A stretch of DNA of 31,101 nucleotides, from IMG/VR virus record IMGVR_UViG_3300034073_003624, positions 1 to 31,101 of that record, one strand, 5' to 3'. Below the pieces are notes generated by a model. The model was not told the DNA's origin, made no database searches, and saw nothing but the letters and a program-made list of their open reading frames with translations. The translations under genes were made by a program, and so were the position numbers. Each line of letters starts with the position of its first letter. Position 1 is the first letter of the stretch. This document shows, in pieces, positions 6,463 through 13,686 of this stretch. The DNA comes from a virus.

Positions 6463-9198
6463 ATGGCACAAGGGCAGGAGCGACAAAAACTTCAGGCCAG
6501 CGGACTCGCGGCGATTCTCGCGGCGGGCGCCACCATCTTTACCGGCGGCGCGGCGGCGCCGGCGTTTTTCACCACCTTCGCGCTCACGTACGCCTACGCG
6601 AGCTACGCCCAGGCGCGGGCCCTGCGCTCGCCGCGCGAGGAGATCGCCGCGCGGCAGCAGCTCATCCGCAGCGGCGTGGCGCCGCATCGCATCATCTACG
6701 GCACGGTGCCGGTCTCGGGCGTGCTCGCGTTCTTCCACGTGCAGGGCGACTATCTGCACCTGGTGGTGGCGATGTCTGGCCACGAGGTGGCGGGCATCGA
6801 TGACGTCTACTTCGACGACACGCGCCTGGGCGCGCTGGACGGCTCCGGCAACGTCACCACCGGCCAATACGCCGGCCTGGTGCGCGTGAAGAAGTACCTG
6901 GGCACCGACACGCAGACCGCCGACGCCGACCTCATCGCCGCCTCGGGCGGCCGCTGGACCAGCGACCACCGGCTGCGCGGCCGGGCCTACCTGTACCTGC
7001 GGCTGCTGTTCGACCAGGACCGTCTGCTGGCCGTGCCCAACATTCGGGCCATCGTGCGCGGCCGGCGCTGCTACGACCCGCGCACCGGGCTGACCACGCA
7101 CACCGAAAACCCCGCGCTCATCGTGCGCGACTGGTTGACCGCGCCCTTCGGCCTGGGCTGCGATGCAGGCGAGGTTGACGACACGATGATCGCCACCGCA
7201 GCCAACGTGTGCGACCAGTGGGTGACGCTCGACACCGCGATCACGCTGCAGGCCGTGCCGGACCACACGACCGACACCTGGTCGCTGTCCGCCGGCGTGG
7301 ACTCGCGCATCACCACCGGCGACCGCCTGGTGCTCACTGGCTCACCGGTGCCGGGGGGGCTGACGTCGGGCACCACGTACTACCTGATTCGCCTCGATGC
7401 CAACCTCTACCAGCTCGCATCGACCTACGAGAATGCGCTGGCCCGCGTGCCTGTGCCGTTCACCGACAACGGCAGCGGCACGCAGACCTGGGGCAGTCTG
7501 GCGCAGCGGCGCTACACCGCGAATGGATCGTTCACGCTCGACCTGGTGCCCGCCGAGATCGAGCGCAGCCTGCGCTCATCCATGGCCGGCCACATGGCCT
7601 ACGCGCAGGGCAAGTGGCGCGTGTTTGCCGGCGCGTACAGCGCGCCTGACCTGCCCACCATCACCGTCGACGACCTGCGCGGACCGTACAACTACGTTCC
7701 CAAGCGTGCCAGGCGCGACTTGGTCAACGAGATGCGCGGCACCTATGCCGACCCGGCCCGCGGCTACGCCGCCACGGACTTTCCCGTGGTCACGGACGCG
7801 GCCGGCGTGGTGGCCGACGGTGGCGACACCTTGCCGCGCAACATCGACCTGAGCTGGACCAACAACCCCTACCGGGCGCAGCGCCTGGCGCGCATCTACA
7901 TGCGCCGAGCGCGGGCCGCCACGCTGGTGTTGCGGCTCAAGGTGTCGGCCCTGCGCGTGGCCTGCGCGCAGACGGTGACGGTGAACATCCCGCAGATCGG
8001 CGTGGTCGATCAAACCTTCCGCGTCACCGGCGTGCAGATCACGGGCGACGACGGCGGCATCGGCGTCGACCTTGCCCTCGAGGCCGAGTCCGCCACCACC
8101 TACGACTGGGCCTCGACCGACGGCGCCGCCCAGGCCGTCGCGCAGCAGCTGGCCCTGCTGTCCCTGACCGTCGCCGCGCCGACGAACCTGGTGCTGTCCT
8201 CCGGCAACGCCGAGCTGCTGCAGGGCGCGGACGGCAGCATCATCTCGCGCATCCGCGCCGCGTGGACGCTCGCCGGCGAGCCCAACGCCGAGCGGTACGA
8301 GCTGCAGTTCAAGAAGGCCACCGACTCGGAGTGGGCCCAGACGAGCTACGTGCCCGCCTCCGACGCCTCGGCCCTGCTCGGCCCGGTGGAAGACGGCGTG
8401 CTGTACGAGGTGCGCGTGCGCACGGTGCGCATCAACGGCGCGCGGTCCGCCTGGCTGTATGGCCAGACGACGGTAGTCGGCAAAACCCAGGCCCCGGCTG
8501 CGCCCACCACGCTCACCGTCACGCCCGCGCTCGGGGGCTTCGACATCGTGTGGAGCGCATCTGGCGAGGTGGACTACCGGCACTCGCTGCTCTACGAGGC
8601 GACCAGCAACAACTTCGCCGCCGCCACGGTGGTGGCCACGGTGTCCGGCAACCGCGCCGCCCGCTCTGGGCTCGGCGCACCGGTCACGCGGTGGTACTGG
8701 GTGCGACACGTGGATACGTCGGGCAACCAGTCGGCCCTGTTCCCTGCGTTGTCTGGCATCAGCGCCACCACGCAGGCCCCGGAGGGCGGCGGGGTGCCCA
8801 CGGTGGCCAATGCGGCCACGATCACGGCCAGCCCGGGCAGCAGCCCGCCAGGCGGTGCCAACTACTGGGCGGTGTACGACAACACCACGGGCAAGATCTG
8901 GCGCTGGATCACCGCGAACGGTGCCTACAGCAAGGCGGCCGACGGCGGCGACCTGGTGGCCGGGTCCGTCGCGGCCGATCGGATGGCGGTGACGCAGCTG
9001 TCGAGCATCAGCGCCAACCTGGGCACGGTGACGGCCGGCAGCATCAACATCGGCAGCGGCAAGTTCGACGTGGATTCGAGCGGCAACGTGACCATCCGCA
9101 GCGCAGCCACCGGCGCGCGCCTGGAGGTGACGAACTCGGTCATCCGCGTGTACGACGCCGCCGGGGTGCTGCGCGTGAAGCTGGGGAACCTCGCGTGA
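6463..9198 (+). CDS. Tail tip attachment protein, J-like
   Basis: A 911-residue protein, the longest in the window. Residues ~10-50 are hydrophobic, followed by a helical segment (SPREEIAARQQLIRSGVAPHRIIYGTVPVSG) typical of the N-terminal region of phage tip proteins. A central domain (~100-550) includes NPALIVRDWLTAPFGLG, a recognisable J-family motif. Residues ~570-770 look like two fibronectin-III-like repeats (ERYELQFKKATDSEW, YEVRVRTVRINGARSAW). The C-terminal ~100 residues have the short Gly/Ser/Asn strand repeats of a trimeric fibre end (ITAGSINIGSGKFDVDSSG). It would form the tail tip and bind the host receptor. The end overlaps the next gene by GTGA. Confidence 0.85.
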   Translation: MAQGQERQKLQASGLAAILAAGATIFTGGAAAPAFFTTFALTYAYASYAQARALRSPREEIAARQQLIRSGVAPHRIIYGTVPVSGVLAFFHVQGDYLHLVVAMSGHEVAGIDDVYFDDTRLGALDGSGNVTTGQYAGLVRVKKYLGTDTQTADADLIAASGGRWTSDHRLRGRAYLYLRLLFDQDRLLAVPNIRAIVRGRRCYDPRTGLTTHTENPALIVRDWLTAPFGLGCDAGEVDDTMIATAANVCDQWVTLDTAITLQAVPDHTTDTWSLSAGVDSRITTGDRLVLTGSPVPGGLTSGTTYYLIRLDANLYQLASTYENALARVPVPFTDNGSGTQTWGSLAQRRYTANGSFTLDLVPAEIERSLRSSMAGHMAYAQGKWRVFAGAYSAPDLPTITVDDLRGPYNYVPKRARRDLVNEMRGTYADPARGYAATDFPVVTDAAGVVADGGDTLPRNIDLSWTNNPYRAQRLARIYMRRARAATLVLRLKVSALRVACAQTVTVNIPQIGVVDQTFRVTGVQITGDDGGIGVDLALEAESATTYDWASTDGAAQAVAQQLALLSLTVAAPTNLVLSSGNAELLQGADGSIISRIRAAWTLAGEPNAERYELQFKKATDSEWAQTSYVPASDASALLGPVEDGVLYEVRVRTVRINGARSAWLYGQTTVVGKTQAPAAPTTLTVTPALGGFDIVWSASGEVDYRHSLLYEATSNNFAAATVVATVSGNRAARSGLGAPVTRWYWVRHVDTSGNQSALFPALSGISATTQAPEGGGVPTVANAATITASPGSSPPGGANYWAVYDNTTGKIWRWITANGAYSKAADGGDLVAGSVAADRMAVTQLSSISANLGTVTAGSINIGSGKFDVDSSGNVTIRSAATGARLEVTNSVIRVYDAAGVLRVKLGNLA

Positions 9199-9350
9199 AG
9201 GCCCTGCTGCTCGCCCTGCTGCTGGCCGGATGCGCGCTGCCGGGCACGCCCGGGCGCATCAACACCAGCGAGTGCCGCGTCGATGCCTGGGGCCACCGCT
9301 GCCAGGAGGCGCCGCAGGCCGTCGTGCCAGTGCTTGTGGAGATGCCCTGA
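9195..9350 (+). CDS. Small lipoprotein
   Basis: A 51-residue protein from a GTG in a GTGA overlap with the tip gene. It starts VKALLLALLLAGCALPG: a charged residue, a ten-residue hydrophobic run and an LAGC lipobox, so the mature protein would be about 39 residues attached to a membrane by Cys13. Two more cysteines (27 and 36) could form a disulfide in the periplasm. It is too hydrophilic after the lipobox to span the membrane. Because it is made with the tail tip, a role in protecting new virions or the infected cell from receptor binding is possible, as for known phage superinfection lipoproteins, but this is inference. Another option is an extra spanin-like piece. Confidence 0.7.
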   Translation: MKALLLALLLAGCALPGTPGRINTSECRVDAWGHRCQEAPQAVVPVLVEMP

Positions 9351-9658
9351 TGGCGCACGGCCTCGAGGTGTACAACGCGGCGGGCGCGTTGCGGCTGGCG
9401 GTGACGGACAAGATCACGCGCCTGGTGTATTCCGCCGAGGTGGCCGCCACCAGCAGTGGCGCGTTCAACGTGTCCGGCATCACGACCAGCAACGCCGTGG
9501 TGATCTCGCAGGCCATCAACGCGCCAGCGGCCTACAGCATGCCGCACGAGGCTTGGATCACGAGCGGACAGGTGCACTGGGCCGCGCTGCCCGGCCCTGC
9601 GCCGGGATCGAACGACGTGCGCTCCGCGTCGCTCATTCAGGTGTTCCGTCACGCATGA
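9350..9658 (+). CDS. Conserved phage tail-accessory protein (DUF6453-like)
   Basis: A 102-residue protein starting in a TGATG joint. It opens MAHGLEVYNAAGALRLAVTDKITRLV, a pattern I associate with small proteins found after tail-tip genes; the same theme (GLxVxN-xG) begins the next gene. The rest is beta-rich with no signal peptide. It is probably a virion or tail-tip accessory component. The two neighbours could be ancient duplicates of one domain. Confidence 0.55.
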   Translation: MAHGLEVYNAAGALRLAVTDKITRLVYSAEVAATSSGAFNVSGITTSNAVVISQAINAPAAYSMPHEAWITSGQVHWAALPGPAPGSNDVRSASLIQVFRHA

Positions 9659-10332
9659 GCTTTGGACTGCAAGTGCAAAACAGCGGCGGCGATGTGCTCA
9701 TCGACGCGGACTTTCGCAACTACGAGATCGTCGCGGAAGGCACGGCAACGCACTTCGGCACGGGGCTGTCGGCGTTTGTGGACGTGAGCTTCTCCGCGAC
9801 GAACCGGCCGCCGCTGGTGTTTGTGCGCAGCACCTCGTTCGGCCTTGGCCAGGCCACCATGCTCAAGTCGGTCGGCGGGCTCTACAACACAGCGCGGCTC
9901 TACTCAGAGGCGCCATTCAACACGTTCGGCTTCGACTGGTTCGTGGCGGCGCCGGTGGATTCGCAGTCCGCAGATGCCTGGGGCATGCAGGTGTTCGACG
10001 CGGCCGGCCTGAAGGTCTTCGACAGCGGGCGCCGGTACCTGCAGTTTCGTGACGTAATGCCCGTGTCGTTGCAGACTCTGGCAGCAGACCTGGACGCAAC
10101 CATCGATGTGTCGCATGCCTCGGTCAGTGACGCCTACTACTGCCTGGCCGGCCTCAGAGCATTTGTGAGCGCGCAAATCTACGAATACCCCGCGACGTTT
10201 TTCCCGACGGTGCGCGCGCTGTCCGCGACTTCAGCCCGTATCTCATACATCGACCGCGCCTGGTCAGGCCAGCTGTCCGGCAGCTACACGCCTGCTCAGG
10301 CCTATCTCATTTTGGCCACGAGGAGCGCGTGA
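9655..10332 (+). CDS. Tail-accessory protein, related N-terminus
   Basis: A 225-residue protein from an ATGA overlap. It begins MSFGLQVQNSGGDVLIDADFRNYEIV, similar in plan to the start of the protein before it. The rest is mainly beta with many aromatic residues (YYCLAGLRAFVSAQIYEYPATFFP), as in small tail-fibre or receptor-related proteins. It is the last gene before the lysis cassette. Base composition is slightly lower in GC than the tail genes upstream, which is common for surface proteins. No enzymatic motif is visible. Confidence 0.55.
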   Translation: MSFGLQVQNSGGDVLIDADFRNYEIVAEGTATHFGTGLSAFVDVSFSATNRPPLVFVRSTSFGLGQATMLKSVGGLYNTARLYSEAPFNTFGFDWFVAAPVDSQSADAWGMQVFDAAGLKVFDSGRRYLQFRDVMPVSLQTLAADLDATIDVSHASVSDAYYCLAGLRAFVSAQIYEYPATFFPTVRALSATSARISYIDRAWSGQLSGSYTPAQAYLILATRSA

Positions 10333-10541
10333 TGGAGGATCGCCGCAAATTCCACAACCTCACCGACGAGCAGCTCGAGCAGATCGCCGCGCGCGCCGCC
10401 GAGATCGCCATCGAGCGGATGACCTCCGAGGTGTATCAGGCCGTCGGAAAGACGATCCTGCACAAGGTGGCGTACGTGCTCGGCGCGGCCGCCATCGGCC
10501 TAAGCGTCTGGGCCGCCAGCAAGGGATGGATCAAGCCATGA
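10332..10541 (+). CDS. Small membrane protein, holin-like / XhlA-like
   Basis: A 69-residue protein. ATG 10332 is preferred to GTG 10329 because AGGAG at 10321-10325 is then six bases away. The N-terminal ~45 residues are a charged amphipathic helix (LTDEQLEQIAARAAEIAIERM), followed by a single transmembrane segment (VAYVLGAAAIGLSVWAA) and a short WIKP tail. One-span proteins of this shape occur beside phage endolysins as holins, antiholins or XhlA-type partners. A second candidate holin lies at 10981. Confidence 0.6.
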   Translation: MEDRRKFHNLTDEQLEQIAARAAEIAIERMTSEVYQAVGKTILHKVAYVLGAAAIGLSVWAASKGWIKP

Positions 10542-10984
10542 TCGACCGGCCGGTGACCCGCAATTTCAGCTGGGATGAGCTGGTGGGCTCGCAGATCGCC
10601 GCCCGCCGCGGGCTCAACAACGAGCCGCAGGACAGCGAGACCGTCATGAACCTGTTCCGCCTCGCCGACACCCTGCAGTACCTGCGCGACCAGCTGGGCA
10701 CGCCGATCGTCGTCACCAGCGGCTACCGCTCGCCCGAGGTCAACGCCCTGGTCGGCGGCGCGGACATCTCGCATCACACCCGCGGTCTGGCCGCCGACAT
10801 CATCGCGCCAGGCGTGGGCTCGCCGCTCGATCTCGCCCGCCGCATCGTTGCCATAACCGGCTGGGACTGGGACCAAGTCATCCTCGAATTCGGCCGGTGG
10901 GTGCACATCAGCATCGCGCCGCAGTTCCGCCGCCAGGTGCTGACCATCGACCGCACCGGTGTGCAGCAGGGGCTGGTGCCATGA
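10538..10984 (+). CDS. Endolysin, peptidase M15 (D-Ala-D-Ala carboxypeptidase-like)
   Basis: A 148-residue protein from an ATGA overlap. It carries the M15 metal site: SHH-TRG-LAAD with His80 and Asp87, and WVH with His123, preceded by the usual VTSGYRSPEVNALVGGA (59-75). The fold is the M15_3 type and length is normal for the single-domain phage form. It would cleave peptide bonds in the peptidoglycan stem or cross-link. There is no signal sequence, so release depends on a holin. Neighbours on both sides are small membrane proteins. Confidence 0.9.
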   Translation: MIDRPVTRNFSWDELVGSQIAARRGLNNEPQDSETVMNLFRLADTLQYLRDQLGTPIVVTSGYRSPEVNALVGGADISHHTRGLAADIIAPGVGSPLDLARRIVAITGWDWDQVILEFGRWVHISIAPQFRRQVLTIDRTGVQQGLVP

Positions 10985-11199
10985 ACCATCGCTTGGTCGC
11001 GCAGTATCTGCTGGCCAGCGTCGTGCTCCTCGGATTCTTCGTCGTGCTGGCCGTCATGCTGCTGTGGCAGCGACCCGGCAGCGACATTCTCGTCGGCTCG
11101 CTCGCCGCGGCGTTTGGCAGCGTTGTGGGCTACTTCTACGGCTCCAGCGCCTCGTCAGCCCGCAAGGACGAGCTCATGCGCCAGGAGCCGCGCCCATGA
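10981..11199 (+). CDS. Putative holin, two membrane segments
   Basis: A 72-residue protein from an ATGA overlap with the endolysin. It has two hydrophobic segments (LLASVVLLGFFVVLAVMLLW and ILVGSLAAAFGSVVGYFYG) separated by a short charged turn, then a charged C-terminal tail (SARKDELMRQEPRP). This is the plan of class II holins. It is followed by the spanin genes, completing the cassette. Which of the two small membrane proteins sets lysis timing cannot be told from sequence. Confidence 0.7.
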   Translation: MNHRLVAQYLLASVVLLGFFVVLAVMLLWQRPGSDILVGSLAAAFGSVVGYFYGSSASSARKDELMRQEPRP

Positions 11200-11642
11200 T
11201 GCCGCTGGCCTGGACTCTCGTCGCCGGCGCCGCCCTCCAGACCGCCATCCTTGCCGGTGCCTGGTGGCACGGCCACACCACCGGCCGCGCCGCCATGCAG
11301 GCCCAGCTCGACGCCATCCACGCCGTGGCCGCCGAGCAGCAGACCCGATACCGCAAACTTGAGCAGGAGGTCTCCGATGTCCAAGCCGCCCATCTCACGA
11401 CGTGGCGCGCTGCTCGCAGCGATGCTGACGCTGCATGGCTGCGGCTCCGTCAGGAGCGTGCCGGTCGAGTGCCCCACGTTCCGACCGAGTGCGGAAGCGC
11501 TCCAGCCGATTCCGCAAGTCAACTGGAGAGGTCTGGCGACCTCCTTGCCGCGCTAGTTGCCGCGCTAGAGGCCGGCGAGCGCCTGCAGGCTACCCTGACG
11601 CTGTGCCAGACAGAGCTGCGGCAGTGCGCGGCGATGCGATGA
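11196..11642 (+). CDS. Rz: Inner-membrane spanin Rz
   Basis: A 148-residue protein from an ATGA overlap. A single N-terminal membrane anchor (LAWTLVAGAALQTAILAGAWW) is followed by a long helical periplasmic part rich in Ala, Gln and Arg (residues ~28-85), as in Rz i-spanins. The lipoprotein o-spanin is encoded entirely inside it in another frame at 11377, which is strong support. The complex would span the periplasm and fuse the membranes at the last step of lysis. The final 53 bases overlap, in antisense, the end of the minus-strand gene at 11590. Confidence 0.85.
   Translation: MMPLAWTLVAGAALQTAILAGAWWHGHTTGRAAMQAQLDAIHAVAAEQQTRYRKLEQEVSDVQAAHLTTWRAARSDADAAWLRLRQERAGRVPHVPTECGSAPADSASQLERSGDLLAALVAALEAGERLQATLTLCQTELRQCAAMR
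11377..11556 (+). CDS. Rz1: Outer-membrane spanin Rz1, embedded in Rz
   Basis: A 59-residue protein nested in the Rz gene in a different frame. An AGGAGG site six bases before the ATG supports this start. The N-terminus MSKPPISRRGALLAAMLTLHGC is a lipoprotein signal with Cys at residue 22; His at -2 departs from the usual small residue. The mature part is short and contains several prolines (PVECPTF, QPIP), as in Rz1 proteins. It would be anchored to the outer membrane and pair with Rz. Confidence 0.85.
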   Translation: MSKPPISRRGALLAAMLTLHGCGSVRSVPVECPTFRPSAEALQPIPQVNWRGLATSLPR

Positions 11643-11802
11643 CCTGCCCGCAGCAGGGGCAACGCGGCCGCTGCTCGGCCCGCCACGCCCGTGAGACCGA
11701 CGACGGCGCCAACCCCGTGGCCTCAGCGGCCTGACGAATCCCTGCGCCGCCCGCCACCAGGCGCAGAGCCTCGGTGAGGGCGGCGGATCGTGGGGCAGGC
11801 AT
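11590..11802 (-). CDS. Small HTH protein with CxxC pair
   Basis: A 70-residue protein. ATG at 11802 lies in a TGATG joint with the gene before it on this strand. Residues ~8-32 (LTEALRLVAGGAGIRQAAEATGLAPSSVSRAWR, read in parts) form a plausible helix-turn-helix: IRQAAEATGLAPSSVSRAW is the recognition pair. A CPCCG motif follows at ~48-52, so it may also bind metal. It could regulate its own two-gene cassette; the promoter at 12215-12244 holds a perfect palindrome. The gene overlaps the end of Rz on the opposite strand by 53 bases. Confidence 0.65.
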   Translation of the reverse strand: MPAPRSAALTEALRLVAGGAGIRQAAEATGLAPSSVSRAWRAEQRPRCPCCGQVIASPRTAAALSGTASG

Positions 11803-12167
11803 CAGGCTGGCTCCCAGTCTTCCGGCATGTCGGCGCACGAATCATGATCGGCCAACCACGCCAGGTAAACGCGCGCTTCCTCGGCCAGCGCCCGGCATTC
11901 CTCGCTGTCGTGGCGGAGCGCGGCTGAGCGAATTTGCTGCAGTTCAGCGATCGCCTGATCGCGCGGACCTTCGCAGGCGTAATACGCCGACTCGCCGGTC
12001 ATCCCAGATGGGAACGGGGTGTCCGGCACCTCAACAATCCGCATCCCGGTCCAGCCCAGCTTTTGCTCCAGCTCGCTCTGTGCGGCTTCGGCCTCTGCCA
12101 GCGATGCAAACTCGCCGTTCTCAACGGGCTCCCACTGGTATTGTGTTTGTTGCTCGATGACAAACAT
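11802..12167 (-). CDS. Accessory protein of unknown function in putative moron
   Basis: A 121-residue acidic protein. The ATG at 12167 is chosen because AGGAGA stands eight bases before it; upstream in-frame codons have no such site. It begins MFVIEQQTQYQWEPVENGEF and continues with a helix (LAEAEAAQSELEQKL), a strand, and a helical second half with an ESAYYACEGPRDQAIAELQ stretch. I do not recognise a family. There is no signal or membrane segment. It is transcribed against the lysis genes from its own promoter, between lysis and attP, a usual place for lysogenic-conversion genes. Confidence 0.65.
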   Translation of the reverse strand: MFVIEQQTQYQWEPVENGEFASLAEAEAAQSELEQKLGWTGMRIVEVPDTPFPSGMTGESAYYACEGPRDQAIAELQQIRSAALRHDSEECRALAEEARVYLAWLADHDSCADMPEDWEPA

Positions 12168-12214
12168 GGCTGTCTCTCCTGTCAGGCGCCGCGATGTGCA
12201 GCGCATGAGTGAAC

Positions 12215-12244
12215 AATATAACGTTGCGCAACGAAACGCAACAA
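12215..12244 (-). promoter_or_regulatory. Promoter with palindromic operator for the accessory cassette
   Basis: On the minus strand, TTGTTG (12239-12244) and TATATT (12215-12220) are 18 bases apart. A perfect 12-base palindrome CGTTGCGCAACG (12222-12233) lies between them, where a bound repressor would block polymerase. The small HTH protein of the same cassette is a candidate to bind it. The two genes it would serve start 48 bases downstream. Confidence 0.55.
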
Positions 12245-12362
12245 CCACGACGAAATGTGGTTCTAAACTCCCGCAACCTCCCAGGGAAAACGCGTCAAAA
12301 ATTGGGGGTGTATTTAGAACGAAACTGCAAAGATTGCGTTGTTTTTGCAGAGTTTTTGCACG

Positions 12363-12409
12363 GATTCGTAATCAGTAGGTCGGACGTTCGATTCGTCTCG
12401 CCAGCACCA
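12363..12409 (+). other. attP core: 3' end of a tRNA-Thr(CGT)-like gene
   Basis: The segment holds an anticodon loop TTCGTAA, the 3' side of an anticodon stem, a T arm (GGACG TTCGATT CGTCT, five base pairs), an acceptor strand CGCCAGC and ACCA. No 5' half of a tRNA is found before it, and the anticodon stem is mispaired on its 5' side, so this is only the 3' part. It lies 65 bases from the end of the integrase gene, the usual place for attP. Integration here would rebuild the host tRNA. The anticodon predicts tRNA-Thr(CGU) as the host site. Confidence 0.85.
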
Positions 12410-12417
12410 ATAAAATC

Positions 12418-12450
12418 AAAGGCCTGAGTGTGTTTTGCTCAGGCCTTTGT
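12418..12450. terminator. Bidirectional terminator between attP and integrase
   Basis: A perfect 11-base stem (AAAGGCCTGAG with CTCAGGCCTTT, 12418-12428 and 12438-12448) around a nine-base loop, with A/T tails on both sides. It would end the minus-strand early operon after the integrase and stop host or tRNA transcripts from the other side. Confidence 0.75.
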
Positions 12451-12473
12451 GCTTTCCGGTTCTAAATCTGGTT

Positions 12474-13451
12474 CTAAATTCCGCGGCCGGGCGTCACTTT
12501 TCTGCCCTTGACCAGGCGATAGACCCGAGCGGTGATGGCCTCGTCGGCGTGGCCGGCACGCTGGCTGGCGACGCTGATGTCAGCCTCGTCGGTGATGGTC
12601 TTCTTGCGGATGTCGCGCAGCTGCCACGTCTCGCCGGCCGCGTCGCGGGCGGCCTTGAACGCGTGGTCGGCGCGCCAGATGCCGATGCGCTGGCCGGCCG
12701 AGTCGGCGACCAGGTACATGCTCGCCGGCGTGCGAGCCCGGGCGCGGTCTACGTAGGCCCGGAGCTCGCCGGTGACCTCGAGGCGCACAACCGCGCCTGT
12801 TTTGCTCTGGCGGATCCACAGCTCGCCGTCGCGGATGTCGGACAGGCGGGCGCGCAGGACGTCGGACACGCGCTGGCCGGTGATGAGCAGCAGGTCCATG
12901 AGGTCTGCCAGCCACGCGGGAGCTTGGGCGCGCACGGCGCGGAACGCTTCGTCGGTGACGTAGTTTCGGCGCACCGTCTCACGGTTGCGTCCGATGCCCT
13001 GGCAGGGGTTGGCGCCGGTGACGTAATCCATGCCTCTTGCCCAGTTCCAGATGTGGGAGAGCAGGGCCACCTCGCGATTGGCGGCGATCGGGGCGGAGCG
13101 GCGCTGCAGGTACTGGCGCACCAGGGCGGGGCGGATGCTGGCCATCGGCAGGTGGCCCATGGCACCGAGCAGCACCTTCAGCTGGCTCAGCTGGTCCTTC
13201 TGGGTCTTGGCGGCCTTGGTGGGCATGACGACCCGGGCGTAGTGCGCGGCGACCAGGGCAAGCGTGGCGCCTGCGCCGGACTGGCCCTCGAGCTCGGCCC
13301 ATTGGCGCAGGGCTGCGGCGCGGTCGGAGCCTAGGGGGACCTTCTTGCCCCCCGCTTGATAGTAGTAGAGCACCCGGTCGCCGGAGCGGCGCGCGGTCAT
13401 GTGCCTGGGCAGGTCTGCCCAGGTGGCTTTCGGTCGTCCCATGCTGGTCAT
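12474..13451 (-). CDS. int: Tyrosine-type site-specific integrase
   Basis: A 325-residue tyrosine recombinase. ATG 13451 is chosen because it forms an ATGA overlap with the gene before it. Residues ~60-160 form the core-binding domain. Catalytic residues are Arg194 (TGQR), Lys217 (QSKTG), Arg282 in LRDIRKK, His301 (AGH) and the nucleophile Tyr311 (ITARVYR). The usual His of the H-x-x-R box is Arg279 here, a change seen in other phage integrases. The N-terminal ~50 residues (GRPKATWADLPRHM, YYYQAGGKKVPLG) look like an arm-binding domain. It lies next to attP as the last gene of the early operon. Confidence 0.92.
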   Translation of the reverse strand: MTSMGRPKATWADLPRHMTARRSGDRVLYYYQAGGKKVPLGSDRAAALRQWAELEGQSGAGATLALVAAHYARVVMPTKAAKTQKDQLSQLKVLLGAMGHLPMASIRPALVRQYLQRRSAPIAANREVALLSHIWNWARGMDYVTGANPCQGIGRNRETVRRNYVTDEAFRAVRAQAPAWLADLMDLLLITGQRVSDVLRARLSDIRDGELWIRQSKTGAVVRLEVTGELRAYVDRARARTPASMYLVADSAGQRIGIWRADHAFKAARDAAGETWQLRDIRKKTITDEADISVASQRAGHADEAITARVYRLVKGRKVTPGRGI

Positions 13452-13642
13452 GGTACTACGCCCAGCCCAGCGGGCTCGGCAGGGATCGAGCCGGGCCTCG
13501 CGCATACGGCGTCGCGCGGTACCACGGGCTGGCCGCGGCCGTTCACCCAGTGCAGGATGCCGGCGGCGCGCAGCCAGCGGATCTGCTCGGCGGAGCGGAC
13601 GTAGCCGGTGAGGTGCTCGACCTCCTTGGGGCTCAGGAACAT
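13448..13642 (-). CDS. DUF4224-like protein, candidate excisionase
   Basis: A 64-residue protein. FLSPKEVEHLTGYVRSAEQIRWLRAAGI followed by HWVNGRGQPVVPRDAV fits the DUF4224 pattern of small proteins placed before phage integrases: a short helix-turn-helix-like unit with an AEQIRWL helix and a GxPVVPR end. ATG 13642 fits the usual domain start; a TTG at 13690, overlapping the upstream stop, would add 16 residues and cannot be excluded. The overlap with int suggests coupled translation. A role as recombination directionality factor is inference. Confidence 0.75.
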   Translation of the reverse strand: MFLSPKEVEHLTGYVRSAEQIRWLRAAGILHWVNGRGQPVVPRDAVCARPGSIPAEPAGLGVVP

Positions 13643-13686
13643 GGGCGTAGTCTCATTCAAGCGCCAAGTCTTTACGGTCACCCAGG

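Larger units (their letters stand above)
12259..12479. repeat. Four GTTCTAAA motifs flanking attP (candidate integrase arm sites)
   Basis: GGTTCTAAA occurs at 12259-12267 (plus), as its complement TTTAGAAC at 12313-12320, and as a direct pair GGTTCTAAAT at 12458-12467 and 12470-12479 (12-base spacing). Two lie on one side of the tRNA-like core and two on the other, and the last pair runs into the integrase stop codon. This is how arm-type sites are arranged in lambda-like attP regions. Binding is inferred. Confidence 0.55.

Noticed and set aside
12300-12409. A complete tRNA gene
   Set aside because: Only the 3' half is present; no D arm or acceptor 5' strand precedes the anticodon loop, and the anticodon stem is mispaired.
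12209-12427. 72-codon plus-strand frame through attP
   Set aside because: It runs through the tRNA-like core and the promoter of the minus-strand cassette; there is no ribosome site and the sequence is explained by the attachment site.
12435-13334. 299-codon plus-strand frame across the integrase
   Set aside because: It is the shadow of the integrase, which has all catalytic residues on the minus strand.
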